Positions 7,758 through 18,388 of a DNA stretch of 34,478 nt are shown one piece after another (position 1 is the stretch's first letter; each line of letters starts with the position of its first letter). The stretch is from Citrobacter sp. Lineage in GTDB: Bacteria > Pseudomonadota > Gammaproteobacteria > Enterobacterales > Enterobacteriaceae. The notes under the pieces were generated by a model, which was not told the DNA's origin, ran no database searches, and worked only from the letters and a program-made list of their open reading frames with translations. The stretch is taken from contig DXKH01000004.1 in the NCBI GenBank assembly GCA_019415335.1, positions 1-34,478 of the forward strand, in the 5' to 3' direction. The position numbers were made by a program, and so were the translations under genes.

Positions 7758-9431
7758 ATGACTGAATCTTTTGCTCAACTGTTTGAAGAATCCTTAAAAG
7801 AAATCGAAACCCGTCCGGGTTCCATCGTTCGCGGTGTTGTTGTTGCTATCGACAAAGACGTTGTTCTGGTTGATGCAGGCCTGAAATCTGAATCTGCAAT
7901 CCCTGCAGAGCAGTTCAAGAACGCAGCCGGCGAACTGGAAATCCAGGTGGGCGACGAAGTTGACGTTGCTCTGGATGCAGTAGAAGACGGCTTCGGTGAA
8001 ACACTGCTGTCTCGTGAAAAAGCGAAACGTCACGAAGCATGGATCACGCTGGAAAAAGCTTACGAAGATGCTGAAACTGTTACCGGTGTTATCAACGGCA
8101 AAGTTAAGGGCGGCTTCACTGTTGAGCTGAACGGTATTCGTGCGTTCCTGCCAGGTTCACTGGTAGACGTTCGTCCGGTGCGCGACACGCTGCACCTGGA
8201 AGGCAAAGAGCTTGAATTCAAAGTCATCAAGCTGGATCAGAAACGCAACAACGTTGTTGTTTCTCGTCGTGCCGTGATCGAATCCGAAAACAGCGCAGAA
8301 CGCGATCAACTGCTGGAAAACCTGCAGGAAGGCATGGAAGTTAAAGGTATCGTTAAGAACCTCACTGACTACGGTGCATTCGTTGATCTGGGTGGCGTTG
8401 ACGGCCTGCTGCACATCACCGATATGGCATGGAAACGCGTTAAGCATCCGAGCGAAATCGTAAACGTTGGCGACGAAATCACTGTTAAAGTGCTGAAGTT
8501 CGACCGCGAACGTACCCGTGTATCTCTGGGCCTGAAACAACTGGGCGAAGATCCGTGGGTAGCTATCGCTAAGCGTTATCCGGAAGGTACCAAACTGACC
8601 GGTCGCGTGACCAACCTGACCGACTACGGCTGCTTCGTTGAAATCGAAGAAGGCGTTGAAGGCCTGGTTCACGTTTCCGAAATGGACTGGACCAACAAAA
8701 ACATCCACCCATCCAAAGTTGTTAACGTTGGCGACGTAGTGGAAGTTATGGTTCTGGATATCGACGAAGAACGTCGTCGTATCTCCCTGGGCCTGAAGCA
8801 GTGCAAATCTAACCCATGGCAGCAGTTCGCGGAAACCCACAACAAGGGCGACCGTGTTGAAGGTAAAATCAAGTCTATCACTGACTTTGGTATCTTCATC
8901 GGCCTGGACGGCGGCATCGACGGCCTGGTTCATCTGTCTGACATCTCCTGGAACGTTGCAGGCGAAGAAGCCGTTCGTGAATACAAAAAAGGCGACGAAA
9001 TCGCAGCAGTTGTTCTGCAGGTTGACGCAGAGCGCGAGCGTATCTCTCTGGGCGTTAAACAGCTGGCAGAAGATCCGTTCAACAACTGGGTTGCACTGAA
9101 CAAGAAAGGCGCAATTGTAAACGGCAAAGTGACTGCAGTTGACGCGAAAGGCGCAACCGTAGAACTGGCTGACGGCGTTGAAGGTTACCTGCGCGCTTCT
9201 GAAGCATCCCGTGACCGCGTTGAAGACGCTACCCTGGTTCTGAGCGTGGGTGACGACGTTGAAGCTAAATTCACCGGCGTTGACCGTAAGAACCGTGCAA
9301 TCAGCCTGTCTGTTCGTGCTAAAGACGAAGCTGATGAGAAAGATGCCATCGCAACTGTTAACAAACAGGAAGATGCAAACTTCTCCAACAACGCAATGGC
9401 TGAAGCTTTCAAAGCAGCTAAAGGCGAGTAA
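7758..9431 (+). CDS. rpsA: 30S ribosomal protein S1
   Basis: S1 binds mRNA and delivers it to the 30S subunit; it also serves in Q-beta replicase and trans-translation. The protein is 557 residues with six tandem S1 (OB-fold) domains at about 21-87, 105-171, 192-260, 277-347, 364-434 and 451-520. Repeated signatures such as [35 protein letters not shown] and [18 protein letters not shown] are visible. Codon use is strongly biased to major codons, as for a highly expressed gene. This bias creates long antisense open frames that I treat as artefacts. It is followed by two hairpins and the ihfB promoter. Confidence 0.98.
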   Translation: MTESFAQLFEESLKEIETRPGSIVRGVVVAIDKDVVLVDAGLKSESAIPAEQFKNAAGELEIQVGDEVDVALDAVEDGFGETLLSREKAKRHEAWITLEKAYEDAETVTGVINGKVKGGFTVELNGIRAFLPGSLVDVRPVRDTLHLEGKELEFKVIKLDQKRNNVVVSRRAVIESENSAERDQLLENLQEGMEVKGIVKNLTDYGAFVDLGGVDGLLHITDMAWKRVKHPSEIVNVGDEITVKVLKFDRERTRVSLGLKQLGEDPWVAIAKRYPEGTKLTGRVTNLTDYGCFVEIEEGVEGLVHVSEMDWTNKNIHPSKVVNVGDVVEVMVLDIDEERRRISLGLKQCKSNPWQQFAETHNKGDRVEGKIKSITDFGIFIGLDGGIDGLVHLSDISWNVAGEEAVREYKKGDEIAAVVLQVDAERERISLGVKQLAEDPFNNWVALNKKGAIVNGKVTAVDAKGATVELADGVEGYLRASEASRDRVEDATLVLSVGDDVEAKFTGVDRKNRAISLSVRAKDEADEKDAIATVNKQEDANFSNNAMAEAFKAAKGE

Positions 9432-9440
9432 TTCTTTGAT

Positions 9441-9465
9441 ACTTCGGGATGTTTCGTCCCGAAGT
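9441..9465 (+). terminator. Hairpin after rpsA
   Basis: ACTTCGGGA (9441-9449) pairs with TCCCGAAGT (9457-9465) around a seven-base loop, ten bases after the rpsA stop. No clear T tract follows, so it may act as a 3' end stabiliser or a partial terminator. Confidence 0.55.
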
Positions 9466-9478
9466 TAGATGAGAATAC

Positions 9479-9507
9479 TTGACAGATTATAGAATTCGTT
9501 CTGTAAT
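9479..9507 (+). promoter_or_regulatory. Sigma-70 promoter of ihfB
   Basis: A perfect -35 TTGACA at 9479-9484 and a -10 TGTAAT at 9502-9507 are separated by the ideal 17 bp. It lies about 70 bp before the ihfB ATG, between the rpsA hairpin and the hairpin at 9516-9537. Confidence 0.8.
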
Positions 9508-9515
9508 CAATGACA

Positions 9516-9537
9516 AAGGGCGGCTACGGCCGCCCTT
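9516..9537 (+). terminator. GC-rich hairpin in the ihfB leader
   Basis: AAGGGCGGC (9516-9524) pairs with GCCGCCCTT (9529-9537) around the tetraloop TACG. A weak AATCAATG follows rather than a T tract. It starts at about the expected +1 of the ihfB promoter, so it could end rpsA read-through or cap the 5' end of the ihfB message. Confidence 0.5.
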
Positions 9538-9578
9538 AATCAATGCAACAGCAGCAGCTTATTGGAACCGGAGGAATC

Positions 9579-9863
9579 ATGACCAAGTCAGAATTGATTG
9601 AAAGACTTGCCACTCAGCAATCTCATATTCCCGCGAAAGCGGTTGAAGATGCAGTAAAAGAGATGCTGGAGCATATGGCCTCGACTCTTGCACAGGGCGA
9701 GCGTATTGAAATCCGCGGTTTCGGCAGCTTTTCTTTGCACTACCGTGCACCACGTACCGGGCGTAACCCGAAGACTGGCGATAAAGTGGATCTGGAAGGA
9801 AAATACGTTCCGCACTTTAAGCCGGGTAAAGAACTGCGCGATCGCGCCAATATTTACGGTTAA
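9579..9863 (+). CDS. ihfB: Integration host factor beta subunit
   Basis: IhfB pairs with IhfA to form the DNA-bending protein IHF, used in transcription, replication and recombination. The protein is 94 residues from the ATG at 9579, which has a GGAGGAAT ribosome binding site; an in-frame start at 9543 would add 12 residues. Specificity residues E44 and R46 (ERIEIRGFG) and the intercalating Pro64 (GRNPKTG) are in place. It has its own promoter after rpsA and a good terminator. Confidence 0.98.
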   Translation: MTKSELIERLATQQSHIPAKAVEDAVKEMLEHMASTLAQGERIEIRGFGSFSLHYRAPRTGRNPKTGDKVDLEGKYVPHFKPGKELRDRANIYG

Positions 9864-9887
9864 GTTTTTCGCAAAACGTAACCTCAG

Positions 9888-9912
9888 AAAAGCACCTTTA
9901 CGGTGCTTTTTT
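9888..9912 (+). terminator. Rho-independent terminator of ihfB
   Basis: AAAAGCACC (9888-9896) pairs with GGTGCTTTT (9902-9910), and a run of Ts continues through 9912. It lies 25 bases after the ihfB stop. Confidence 0.85.
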
Positions 9913-10067
9913 CTTGCCTGCTGTTTTGTCCTGGAATACCACTCGCATTTCACGTTGCACATTGCCGGGCAGCGATGAAAATCGCGGAGTTATGGCCGTA
10001 AATCTCTCATTTTCCCCCTGACAATGTCGGTTCAGACCCGCACACTGCCGCCAACACGGAGGTGTGT

Positions 10068-12332
10068 ATGAAATTAACAACGGTCAGTCTGTGCGCATTA
10101 GGAGGAATTTTCCCTTTATTCTTGCTGCCCACGCTGCCGGGTTCATTGGTTGTTAGCGTTCTGTTTACGCTGGCCTGTCTGCTCGGTCTGTTCCGCTGGA
10201 AAGTGGCACAGTGTACCGGGCTTCTCCTGCTGTTTTTTCTCTGGGGCGTCATGGCGGCGAAGCAGTCGCTGTGGGCGGTAAATACATTGCCCGTCACCAC
10301 GCAGAAGGTGGTCGTAGAGATTACTGCCACGGATAATATGACAACACATGCCGGACTAATCACGCATCTTAATGGACAACGGCTTTTCCCTGCCGTAGGC
10401 ATTGTGCTTTACGATCAATATTTGCCGATAGCACCGTGTGCAGGACAACGCTGGGCGATGTCGCTGAAGGTTCGCGCAATCCACGCTGAGTTGAATGACG
10501 GCGGGTTTGATAGCCAGCGTTATGCCCTGGCACAGCATCAACCGCTCACTGGCCGCTTTTTGCAGGCAAAGGTTGTCGACAGCAGATGCAACTGGCGAGC
10601 CCGCTATCTCGCCTCATTGACCGCCTCTCTGGAAAACTACCCCTGGCAACAGGTGATATTAGGACTGGGGATGGGAGAGCGCTTGCAGGTTCCACAGGAA
10701 GTCAAAGCGATCATGCGTGATACCGGTACGGCACATCTGATGGCAATTTCCGGCCTGCATATCGCTTTTGCGGCTTTACTGGCAGCAGCTCTGATTCGCG
10801 GCGTGCAGTTTCTGCTGCCGATCGGTGCAATTCGCTGGCAACATCCTGTGATTGGCGGGCTTATTTGCGCTGCGTTTTACGCCTGGTTGACCGGACTGCA
10901 ACCTCCGGCGCTGCGTACGGTAGTGGCGTTGCTGGTGTGGGGGGCATTGAAATTAAGCGGGCGGCAATGGAGCGGATGGTCAGTATGGTGTTGCTGTCTG
11001 GCGGCCATTCTGGTTGTTGATCCCGTCGCCGTGATCTCGCAAAGCCTGTGGCTTTCGGCCTTTGCCGTTGCGGCTTTGCTGTTCTGGTATCAATGGTTTC
11101 CTTGTCCTGTCTGGCCTTTACCGCGCGCCGGACGCTTGCTCGTTGAACTGGCGCACCTGCAACTGGGCATTACCCTGTTGCTCCTGCCGTTACAAATTGC
11201 GCTGTTTCATGGTATCAGCCTGAGCTCTTTTGTCGCAAATCTGTTTGCTGTCCCGCTGGTAACGTTTGTCAGCGTTCCGCTGATCCTCACCGGAATGGGG
11301 GTCCACCTCACCGGTCCGTTGTTTCTCGAGGACGGTTTCTGGTATCTGGCCGATCGCTCACTGGCCGCGTTATTCTGGGCGTTCAGGCACTTGCCTGCGG
11401 GGTGGATCAATGTTGATGCCCGCTGGCAGGGAGTGGCCTTTGTTCCCTGGTTGATGTTACTCGGCTGGCGGTTCGTTGCATGGCGCGTCTTTCCTGGTCT
11501 CTGTCTGGCAATGCTAACGTTATTGAGTTGGCCATTCTGGAGTCCGGCACGTACCGACGCCTGGCAGGTACACATGCTGGATGTCGGGCAGGGCCTGGCG
11601 ATGGTTATCGTCCGTAATGGCAAAGCGTTACTCTACGATACCGGGCTGGCATGGCCTGGAGGCGACAGCGCACAGCAGATGATCATTCCGTGGTTGCGCT
11701 GGCACCATCTGCAGCCAGAAGGAATTATTCTCAGCCATGAACATCTCGACCATCGCGGTGGACTACACTCTTTGCAGACAACCTGGCCGGCGCTTTGGGT
11801 ACGCAGTCCGCTAGGCTGGCAGGGGCATTTGCCGTGTTATCGCGGTGAGACGTGGCAATGGCAGGGACTGCGTTTTAGGGTGCACTGGCCGTTGAAAGGA
11901 GACCCGACGCAGGGGAATAACCACTCCTGCGTCGTAAAGATTGATGATGGTACGCACAGTATTCTGCTAACGGGCGATATAGAGTCCCCGGCGGAACTGA
12001 AAATGCTCAGTCATTACTGGCACCATCTTTCAGCAACGGTAGTTCAGGTACCGCATCATGGCAGTAATAGTTCTTCTTCACTGGCGTTACTTCAACGCGT
12101 CAATGGCAGAGCGGCGCTGGTCTCCGCCTCACGCTACAACGCCTGGCGCCTGCCGTCCCGGAAGGTGAAACAGCGTTATCTGCAACAAGGTTACCGGTGG
12201 TGTGATACCCCGCATCAGGGGCAAATCTCGCTGGATTTTTCAACACTGGGCTGGCAGGTCACCAGCCTACGGGAGCAAATTTTACCTCGTTGGTATCATC
12301 AGTGGTTTGGCGTGTCAGACGATAACGGGTAG
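10068..12332 (+). CDS. ycaI: ComEC/Rec2 family membrane protein YcaI
   Basis: This 754-residue protein is the enterobacterial ComEC homologue. ComEC forms the inner-membrane channel for single-stranded DNA in natural transformation. The N-terminus is hydrophobic, followed by a DUF4131/OB-like region, a multi-helix competence domain (about 200-480) with the typical GTAHLMAISGLHIAF segment, and a C-terminal metallo-beta-lactamase domain. That domain keeps the metal motif H557-E-H559-L-D561-H562 and a downstream VPHHGSN. The ATG at 10068 follows GGAGGTGTGT; a GTG two codons earlier is possible. The gene is intact. It lies 36 bp before msbA and is probably co-transcribed with it. Confidence 0.93.
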   Translation: MKLTTVSLCALGGIFPLFLLPTLPGSLVVSVLFTLACLLGLFRWKVAQCTGLLLLFFLWGVMAAKQSLWAVNTLPVTTQKVVVEITATDNMTTHAGLITHLNGQRLFPAVGIVLYDQYLPIAPCAGQRWAMSLKVRAIHAELNDGGFDSQRYALAQHQPLTGRFLQAKVVDSRCNWRARYLASLTASLENYPWQQVILGLGMGERLQVPQEVKAIMRDTGTAHLMAISGLHIAFAALLAAALIRGVQFLLPIGAIRWQHPVIGGLICAAFYAWLTGLQPPALRTVVALLVWGALKLSGRQWSGWSVWCCCLAAILVVDPVAVISQSLWLSAFAVAALLFWYQWFPCPVWPLPRAGRLLVELAHLQLGITLLLLPLQIALFHGISLSSFVANLFAVPLVTFVSVPLILTGMGVHLTGPLFLEDGFWYLADRSLAALFWAFRHLPAGWINVDARWQGVAFVPWLMLLGWRFVAWRVFPGLCLAMLTLLSWPFWSPARTDAWQVHMLDVGQGLAMVIVRNGKALLYDTGLAWPGGDSAQQMIIPWLRWHHLQPEGIILSHEHLDHRGGLHSLQTTWPALWVRSPLGWQGHLPCYRGETWQWQGLRFRVHWPLKGDPTQGNNHSCVVKIDDGTHSILLTGDIESPAELKMLSHYWHHLSATVVQVPHHGSNSSSSLALLQRVNGRAALVSASRYNAWRLPSRKVKQRYLQQGYRWCDTPHQGQISLDFSTLGWQVTSLREQILPRWYHQWFGVSDDNG

Positions 12333-12368
12333 AATATGCGGCTATTTCAACAGATGCTGGTTTCTTGA

Positions 12369-14117
12369 ATGCATAACGATAAAGATCTCTCTACGTGGCA
12401 GACGTTTCGCCGACTGTGGCCAACCATTGCGCCTTTCAAATCGGGTCTGATCGTGGCGGGTGTTGCGTTAATCCTCAACGCGGCCAGCGATACCTTCATG
12501 TTATCGCTCCTCAAACCATTACTGGACGATGGTTTTGGTAAAACAGATCGCTCAGTGTTGCTTTGGATGCCGCTGGTGGTTATTGGGCTGATGATATTAC
12601 GCGGTATCACCAGCTATATCTCCAGCTACTGTATTTCCTGGGTATCAGGTAAAGTGGTGATGACCATGCGTCGTCGCCTGTTTGGCCATATGATGGGAAT
12701 GCCGGTTTCCTTCTTTGACAAGCAGTCCACCGGGACGCTGCTTTCTCGTATTACATACGATTCTGAACAGGTTGCCTCTTCGTCTTCCGGTGCGCTGATT
12801 ACCGTTGTGCGTGAAGGCGCATCGATTATCGGCCTGTTCATCATGATGTTCTATTACAGCTGGCAACTGTCGATAATCCTCGTTGTGCTGGCACCTATTG
12901 TGTCGATCGCGATTCGCGTGGTCTCCAAACGTTTTCGTGCTATCAGCAAGAATATGCAGAATACGATGGGGCAGGTGACGACCAGCGCGGAGCAGATGCT
13001 GAAAGGCCACAAAGAAGTACTGATCTTCGGTGGTCAGGGAGTGGAAACGAAGCGCTTCGACAAAGTCAGTAACAAGATGCGTTTGCAGGGGATGAAGATG
13101 GTTTCTGCCTCTTCCATTTCCGACCCTATCATCCAGTTGATTGCGTCTCTGGCGCTGGCGTTTGTTCTGTACGCAGCCAGCTTCCCAAGCGTGATGGACA
13201 GCCTGACGGCAGGGACGATCACCGTGGTCTTCTCGTCAATGATTGCCCTGATGCGCCCGCTGAAATCGCTGACCAACGTCAACGCCCAGTTCCAGCGCGG
13301 TATGGCAGCGTGCCAGAGCTTATTTGCGATCCTGGATAGCGAGCAGGAAAAAGACGAAGGTAAACGCGTGATTGAACGTGCGACCGGCGATCTGGAATTC
13401 CGCAATGTGACCTTTACCTATCCGGGCCGCGAAGTGCCTGCGTTGCGCAATATCAACCTGAAAATCCCGGCGGGCAAAACCGTTGCGCTGGTGGGACGTT
13501 CAGGCTCCGGTAAATCAACCATTGCCAGCCTGATCACGCGTTTCTACGACATCAATGAAGGCGAAATCCTGATGGATGGTCACGATCTGCGTGAGTACAC
13601 CCTGGCATCATTGCGTAATCAGGTCGCGTTGGTTTCGCAGAACGTGCATCTGTTTAACGACACGGTGGCGAATAATATCGCCTATGCGCGTAATGAGCAG
13701 TATAGCCGTGAGCAGATTGAGGAAGCGGCCCGTATGGCCTATGCCATGGACTTTATCAATAAGATGGATGACGGTCTTGATACGGTGATCGGCGAAAACG
13801 GCGTGCTGCTGTCCGGCGGTCAGCGTCAGCGTATCGCCATTGCTCGCGCCTTGCTGCGTGACAGCCCGATTCTGATCCTCGATGAAGCCACGTCAGCACT
13901 GGATACCGAATCTGAGCGTGCCATTCAGGCGGCGCTGGACGAACTGCAGAAAAACCGCACCTCGCTGGTGATTGCGCACCGTCTCTCAACCATCGAACAG
14001 GCCGACGAAATTGTGGTCGTGGAAGATGGGCTGATTGTGGAGCGCGGTACGCACAACGAGCTGCTGGAACACCGCGGCGTCTACGCGCAACTGCACAAAA
14101 TGCAATTTGGTCAATGA
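12369..14117 (+). CDS. msbA: Lipid A export ATP-binding/permease MsbA
   Basis: MsbA is the homodimeric ABC flippase that moves core-lipid A across the inner membrane. The protein is 582 residues, matching the E. coli length. The N-terminal half has the six-helix transmembrane domain; the C-terminal half is the nucleotide-binding domain. The Walker A motif GRSGSGKST is at residues 376-384, the ABC signature LSGGQRQR near 481 and the Walker [13 protein letters not shown] near 500, followed by the switch histidine in VIAHRLST. Its stop overlaps the lpxK start (ATGA), indicating translational coupling. Confidence 0.98.
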   Translation: MHNDKDLSTWQTFRRLWPTIAPFKSGLIVAGVALILNAASDTFMLSLLKPLLDDGFGKTDRSVLLWMPLVVIGLMILRGITSYISSYCISWVSGKVVMTMRRRLFGHMMGMPVSFFDKQSTGTLLSRITYDSEQVASSSSGALITVVREGASIIGLFIMMFYYSWQLSIILVVLAPIVSIAIRVVSKRFRAISKNMQNTMGQVTTSAEQMLKGHKEVLIFGGQGVETKRFDKVSNKMRLQGMKMVSASSISDPIIQLIASLALAFVLYAASFPSVMDSLTAGTITVVFSSMIALMRPLKSLTNVNAQFQRGMAACQSLFAILDSEQEKDEGKRVIERATGDLEFRNVTFTYPGREVPALRNINLKIPAGKTVALVGRSGSGKSTIASLITRFYDINEGEILMDGHDLREYTLASLRNQVALVSQNVHLFNDTVANNIAYARNEQYSREQIEEAARMAYAMDFINKMDDGLDTVIGENGVLLSGGQRQRIAIARALLRDSPILILDEATSALDTESERAIQAALDELQKNRTSLVIAHRLSTIEQADEIVVVEDGLIVERGTHNELLEHRGVYAQLHKMQFGQ

Positions 14118-15091
14118 TCGCACGCATCTGGTCCGGTGAATCGCCCTTGTGGCGACTGTTACTCCCTCTCTCCTGGCTGTATGGTCTGGTGAGCGGGGGG
14201 ATCCGTCTGTGCTACACGCTCGGGATCAAACGTGCCTGGCGCGCACCGGTGCCGGTGGTGGTGGTGGGTAACCTGACTGCGGGCGGCAACGGCAAAACGC
14301 CGGTGGTGATCTGGCTGGTGGAACAGCTCCAGCAGCGTGGTCTGCGCGTTGGGGTCGTTTCCCGTGGTTACGGTGGCAAAGCGGCGTCTTATCCTTTGCT
14401 GCTGAATGCCGAAACTACCACCGCTGAAGCAGGTGATGAACCGGTACTGATTTATCAGCGCACTGGTGCACCGGTTGTCGTGTCACCCAACCGAGCTGAC
14501 GCGGTCAAAGCGATTCTGGAGCATCACGATGTGCAGATCATCATCACTGATGATGGCCTTCAGCACTACCGTCTGGCGCGCGATGTTGAGATTGTGGTGG
14601 TTGATGGCGTTCGTCGCTTCGGTAACGGCTGGTGGCTACCGGCAGGTCCGATGCGTGAGCGGGCTGGCCGCCTGAAAACAGTGGATGCGGTCATCGTCAA
14701 CGGCGGGATCCCGCAGCCGGGTGAGATCCCAATGCGCCTGGCGCCAGGACTGGCCGTGAACTTACGTACTGGTGAGCGTCGTGATGTCGCTCAACTGCAA
14801 AATGTCGTGGCGATGGCCGGTATCGGTCATCCACCGCGCTTTTTTGCTACGTTAGATGAATGTGGCGTACAGCCGCTGAAATGTGTTCCGTTGGCGGATC
14901 ACCAGGCATTGACTCCGCGTGATGTCAACGGTTTGCTGAACACATCGCAAACGCTGGTCATGACGGAGAAAGACGCTGTCAAGTGTCGCGCCTTTGCTGA
15001 AGATAACTGGTGGTATCTCCCTGTCGATGCACATTTGTCGGGGACGGAACCTGAGGCATTACTCGAAAAATTGATCTCGCTGACGCGTTAG
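14114..15091 (+). CDS. lpxK: Tetraacyldisaccharide (lipid A) 4'-kinase
   Basis: LpxK phosphorylates the 4' position of the lipid A disaccharide with ATP at the inner membrane, forming lipid IVA. The protein is 325 residues, close to the 328 I recall for E. coli. A short N-terminal membrane anchor precedes the P-loop [11 protein letters not shown] (52-62). The start overlaps the msbA stop by four bases. The pairing of flippase and kinase is conserved and links lipid A completion to export. Confidence 0.96.
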   Translation: MIARIWSGESPLWRLLLPLSWLYGLVSGGIRLCYTLGIKRAWRAPVPVVVVGNLTAGGNGKTPVVIWLVEQLQQRGLRVGVVSRGYGGKAASYPLLLNAETTTAEAGDEPVLIYQRTGAPVVVSPNRADAVKAILEHHDVQIIITDDGLQHYRLARDVEIVVVDGVRRFGNGWWLPAGPMRERAGRLKTVDAVIVNGGIPQPGEIPMRLAPGLAVNLRTGERRDVAQLQNVVAMAGIGHPPRFFATLDECGVQPLKCVPLADHQALTPRDVNGLLNTSQTLVMTEKDAVKCRAFAEDNWWYLPVDAHLSGTEPEALLEKLISLTR

Positions 15092-15132
15092 CGCACCACC
15101 ATGACGGCAGCGTACAAATGAGGGAATCATGA

Positions 15133-16365
15133 ATGTCGTTGCCGCACCTCTCACTTACGGATGCCCGTAACCTTCATCTCGCTGCCCAGGGATTGTTAAA
15201 GAAACCACGCCGTCGTGCGCTGGCAAGCGATATCCTGCCGACGATTACCCGTATGTCACTGCTGCAAATTGATACCATCAATATTGTTGCCCGCAGCCCC
15301 TACCTTGTGTTGTTCAGCCGACTGGGCGATTACACCACACAGTGGCTGGATGATGCGTTGACGCAGGGTGAACTGATGGAGTACTGGGCCCATGAAGCCT
15401 GTTTCCTGCCGCGTAGTGATTTTACGCTAATTCGTCACCGGATGCTGGCACCTGAAAAAATGGGCTGGAAGTACCAGGCGGCATGGATGAAAGAGCATGC
15501 CGGCGAAATTGAGCAACTGTTGCAGCATATCCATCAAAATGGACCGGTACGCTCTGCGGACTTTGAGCATCCGCGTAAAGGCAACAGCGGCTGGTGGGAC
15601 TGGAAGCCGCATAAGCTGCACCTGGAAGGGCTGTTCACGGCAGGAAAAGTGATGGTGATTGAACGACGCAATTTCCAGCGCGTGTACGATCTTACGCATC
15701 GGGTTATGCCGCATTGGGATGATGAGCGCGATCTGCTGCCCCGGGCGCAAGCGGAGTCTGTCATGCTGGACAATAGCGCGCGCAGTCTGGGGATTTTTCG
15801 CGAACAGTGGCTGGCAGATTACTACCGTCTGAAACGCCCCGAATTACAAAACTGGCGCGACGTGCGGACTGAACAGCAGCAGATTGTTCCGGTAGAGGTC
15901 GAAAGCCTCGGACAACTGTGGTTGCACGCGGATCTGTTGCCTCTGCTTGAACAGGCGCAGGCAGGAAAGCTGACAGCAACGCATAGCGCAGTGCTGTCGC
16001 CATTTGATCCGGTGGTCTGGGATCGGAAACGCGCGGAGCAACTGTTTGATTTCAGCTACCGGCTGGAATGTTACACGCCGGCACCAAAGCGCCAGTACGG
16101 TTATTTTGTTTTGCCTTTACTCCACCGGGGGCAACTGGTGGGACGGATGGACGCCAAGATGCACCGTAAAACGGGCGTGCTGGACGTGATTTCTCTCTAT
16201 CTGCAGGACGGGGTAAGGCAAGGTGTGACGCTGCAAAACGGGTTACAGCAAGCGATAACCGATTTTGCCCGCTGGCAGAATGCCGTTCGTGTGACGCTGG
16301 GCCACTGTCCGGAAGGGTTATTTGCACAATGTCGACAGGGGTGGGAAATAGACGCAGTCGCATGA
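15133..16365 (+). CDS. ycaQ: DNA interstrand-crosslink glycosylase YcaQ
   Basis: YcaQ belongs to the HTH_42 (AlkZ-like) family; the E. coli enzyme unhooks interstrand DNA crosslinks and removes bulky alkyl purines. The protein is 410 residues, MSLPHLSLTD onward. The catalytic motif is Q45-I-D47, the QxD form of the YcaQ subfamily rather than the QxQ of AlkZ. Winged-helix-like segments and a C-terminal beta domain follow. The in-frame ATG at 15133 fits; a second ATG at 15129 is out of frame. It lies 41 bp after lpxK and 51 bp before ycaR, so co-transcription with both is likely. Confidence 0.95.
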   Translation: MSLPHLSLTDARNLHLAAQGLLKKPRRRALASDILPTITRMSLLQIDTINIVARSPYLVLFSRLGDYTTQWLDDALTQGELMEYWAHEACFLPRSDFTLIRHRMLAPEKMGWKYQAAWMKEHAGEIEQLLQHIHQNGPVRSADFEHPRKGNSGWWDWKPHKLHLEGLFTAGKVMVIERRNFQRVYDLTHRVMPHWDDERDLLPRAQAESVMLDNSARSLGIFREQWLADYYRLKRPELQNWRDVRTEQQQIVPVEVESLGQLWLHADLLPLLEQAQAGKLTATHSAVLSPFDPVVWDRKRAEQLFDFSYRLECYTPAPKRQYGYFVLPLLHRGQLVGRMDAKMHRKTGVLDVISLYLQDGVRQGVTLQNGLQQAITDFARWQNAVRVTLGHCPEGLFAQCRQGWEIDAVA

Positions 16366-16416
16366 GTGAGTATGATAAGATCTCCCCATTCACTACCCGG
16401 TCCATCTGGAGGAACT

Positions 16417-17342
<926 letters not shown>

Positions 17343-17351
17343 TTCCCTTTC

Positions 17352-17383
17352 CGACACTCCGCTCTTTAGTGAGAGGAGTGTCG
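17352..17383 (+). terminator. Hairpin after kdsB
   Basis: CGACACTCC (17352-17360) pairs with GGAGTGTCG (17375-17383) around a 14-base loop that can itself partly pair. It lacks a clean T run, so termination is likely but not certain. Confidence 0.5.
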
Positions 17384-17461
17384 TACCGTTACGATTTTCC
17401 ACGTTTTTTCTTTTCAACAATTGATCTCATCCGGGTGACATCTGTCGGTGTGGCGCTCATT

Positions 17462-17481
17462 ATAAAAGCAGTAGCTTTTAT
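17462..17481 (+). other. Hairpin adjoining the ycbJ ribosome binding site
   Basis: ATAAAAGC (17462-17469) pairs perfectly with GCTTTTAT (17474-17481) around AGTA. The stem abuts the GAGGG ribosome binding site of ycbJ, which starts at 17495. It could modulate translation, or TATAAA in its 5' arm could be a -10 element. Confidence 0.45.
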
Positions 17482-17494
17482 GAGGGCAATCTGA

Positions 17495-18388
17495 ATGGAA
17501 CAGCTGCGCGCCGAATTAAGTCATTTACTGGGCGAAAAACTGAGCCGCATTGAATGCGTGAATGAAAAGGTCGACACAGCACTGTGGTCGCTCTATGACA
17601 GCCAGGGCAACCCAATGCCGCTGATGGCCCAAAGTTTCACCACGCCGGGGGTCGCACAGCAACTGGCCTGGAAAACCACTATGTTAGCGCGTAGCGGTAC
17701 CGTGCGAATGCCGGTGATTTACGGGGTGATGACTCACGATGAACACCCTGGCCCGGATGTCTTGCTGCTGGAACGTCTGCGCGGCGTCCCGGTTGAAGCA
17801 CCAGCCCGGACGCCTGAGCGCTGGGAGCAGCTCAAAGATCAGATTGTCGAAGGGTTACTGGCCTGGCACCGCCAGGATAGCCGGGGCTGTGTTGGCGCGG
17901 TGGACAATACGCAGGAGAATATCTGGCCCTCATGGTACCGTCAGCGCGTAGAGGTGCTTTGGAGCACGCTCAACCAGTTCAACAACACCGGGCTGACGAT
18001 GCAGGATAAACGCATTCTGTTTCGTACCCGCGAATGTCTGCCGGCATTGTTTGACGGATTTAACGACAACTGTGTGCTGGTGCATGGCAATTTTAGTCTG
18101 CGCAGCATGTTAAAAGACGCCCGGAGCGACCAGCTTCTGGCGATGGTGGGGCCAGGCATCATGCTCTGGGCTCCACGGGAGTACGAACTGTTCCGGCTGG
18201 TGGATAATACGCTGGCGGAAGGGTTGCTCTGGCACTACCTGCAACGCGCGCCAGTGGCTGAATCGTTCATCTGGCGGCGTTGGTTATATGTGTTATGGGA
18301 TGAAGTGGCGCAACTGGTCAATACCGGGCGCTTTAACCGATCTCATTTTGATCTCGCTGCGAAATCACTCCTGCCCTGGCTCGCCTGA
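17495..18388 (+). CDS. ycbJ: YcbJ, aminoglycoside-phosphotransferase-fold protein with a degenerate active site
   Basis: The 297-residue protein matches E. coli YcbJ, a conserved protein without known function and with an APH/kinase-like fold. In active members the catalytic loop reads HGD and the metal-binding loop has an Asp. Here the first loop is H197-G198-N199-F-S, with Asn for the catalytic Asp, and the second region reads VGPGIMLW, without the expected Asp. A kinase activity is therefore doubtful. The ATG at 17495 follows GAGGGCAATCTGA. The last 24 bases overlap the 3' end of the convergent elyC. Confidence 0.88.
   Translation: MEQLRAELSHLLGEKLSRIECVNEKVDTALWSLYDSQGNPMPLMAQSFTTPGVAQQLAWKTTMLARSGTVRMPVIYGVMTHDEHPGPDVLLLERLRGVPVEAPARTPERWEQLKDQIVEGLLAWHRQDSRGCVGAVDNTQENIWPSWYRQRVEVLWSTLNQFNNTGLTMQDKRILFRTRECLPALFDGFNDNCVLVHGNFSLRSMLKDARSDQLLAMVGPGIMLWAPREYELFRLVDNTLAEGLLWHYLQRAPVAESFIWRRWLYVLWDEVAQLVNTGRFNRSHFDLAAKSLLPWLA

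Noticed and set aside
8157..8933. 258-codon open frame antisense to rpsA
   Set aside because: Complementary to S1 repeats with optimised codons; low complexity (Phe, Val and Asn rich), no ribosome binding site, no family match.
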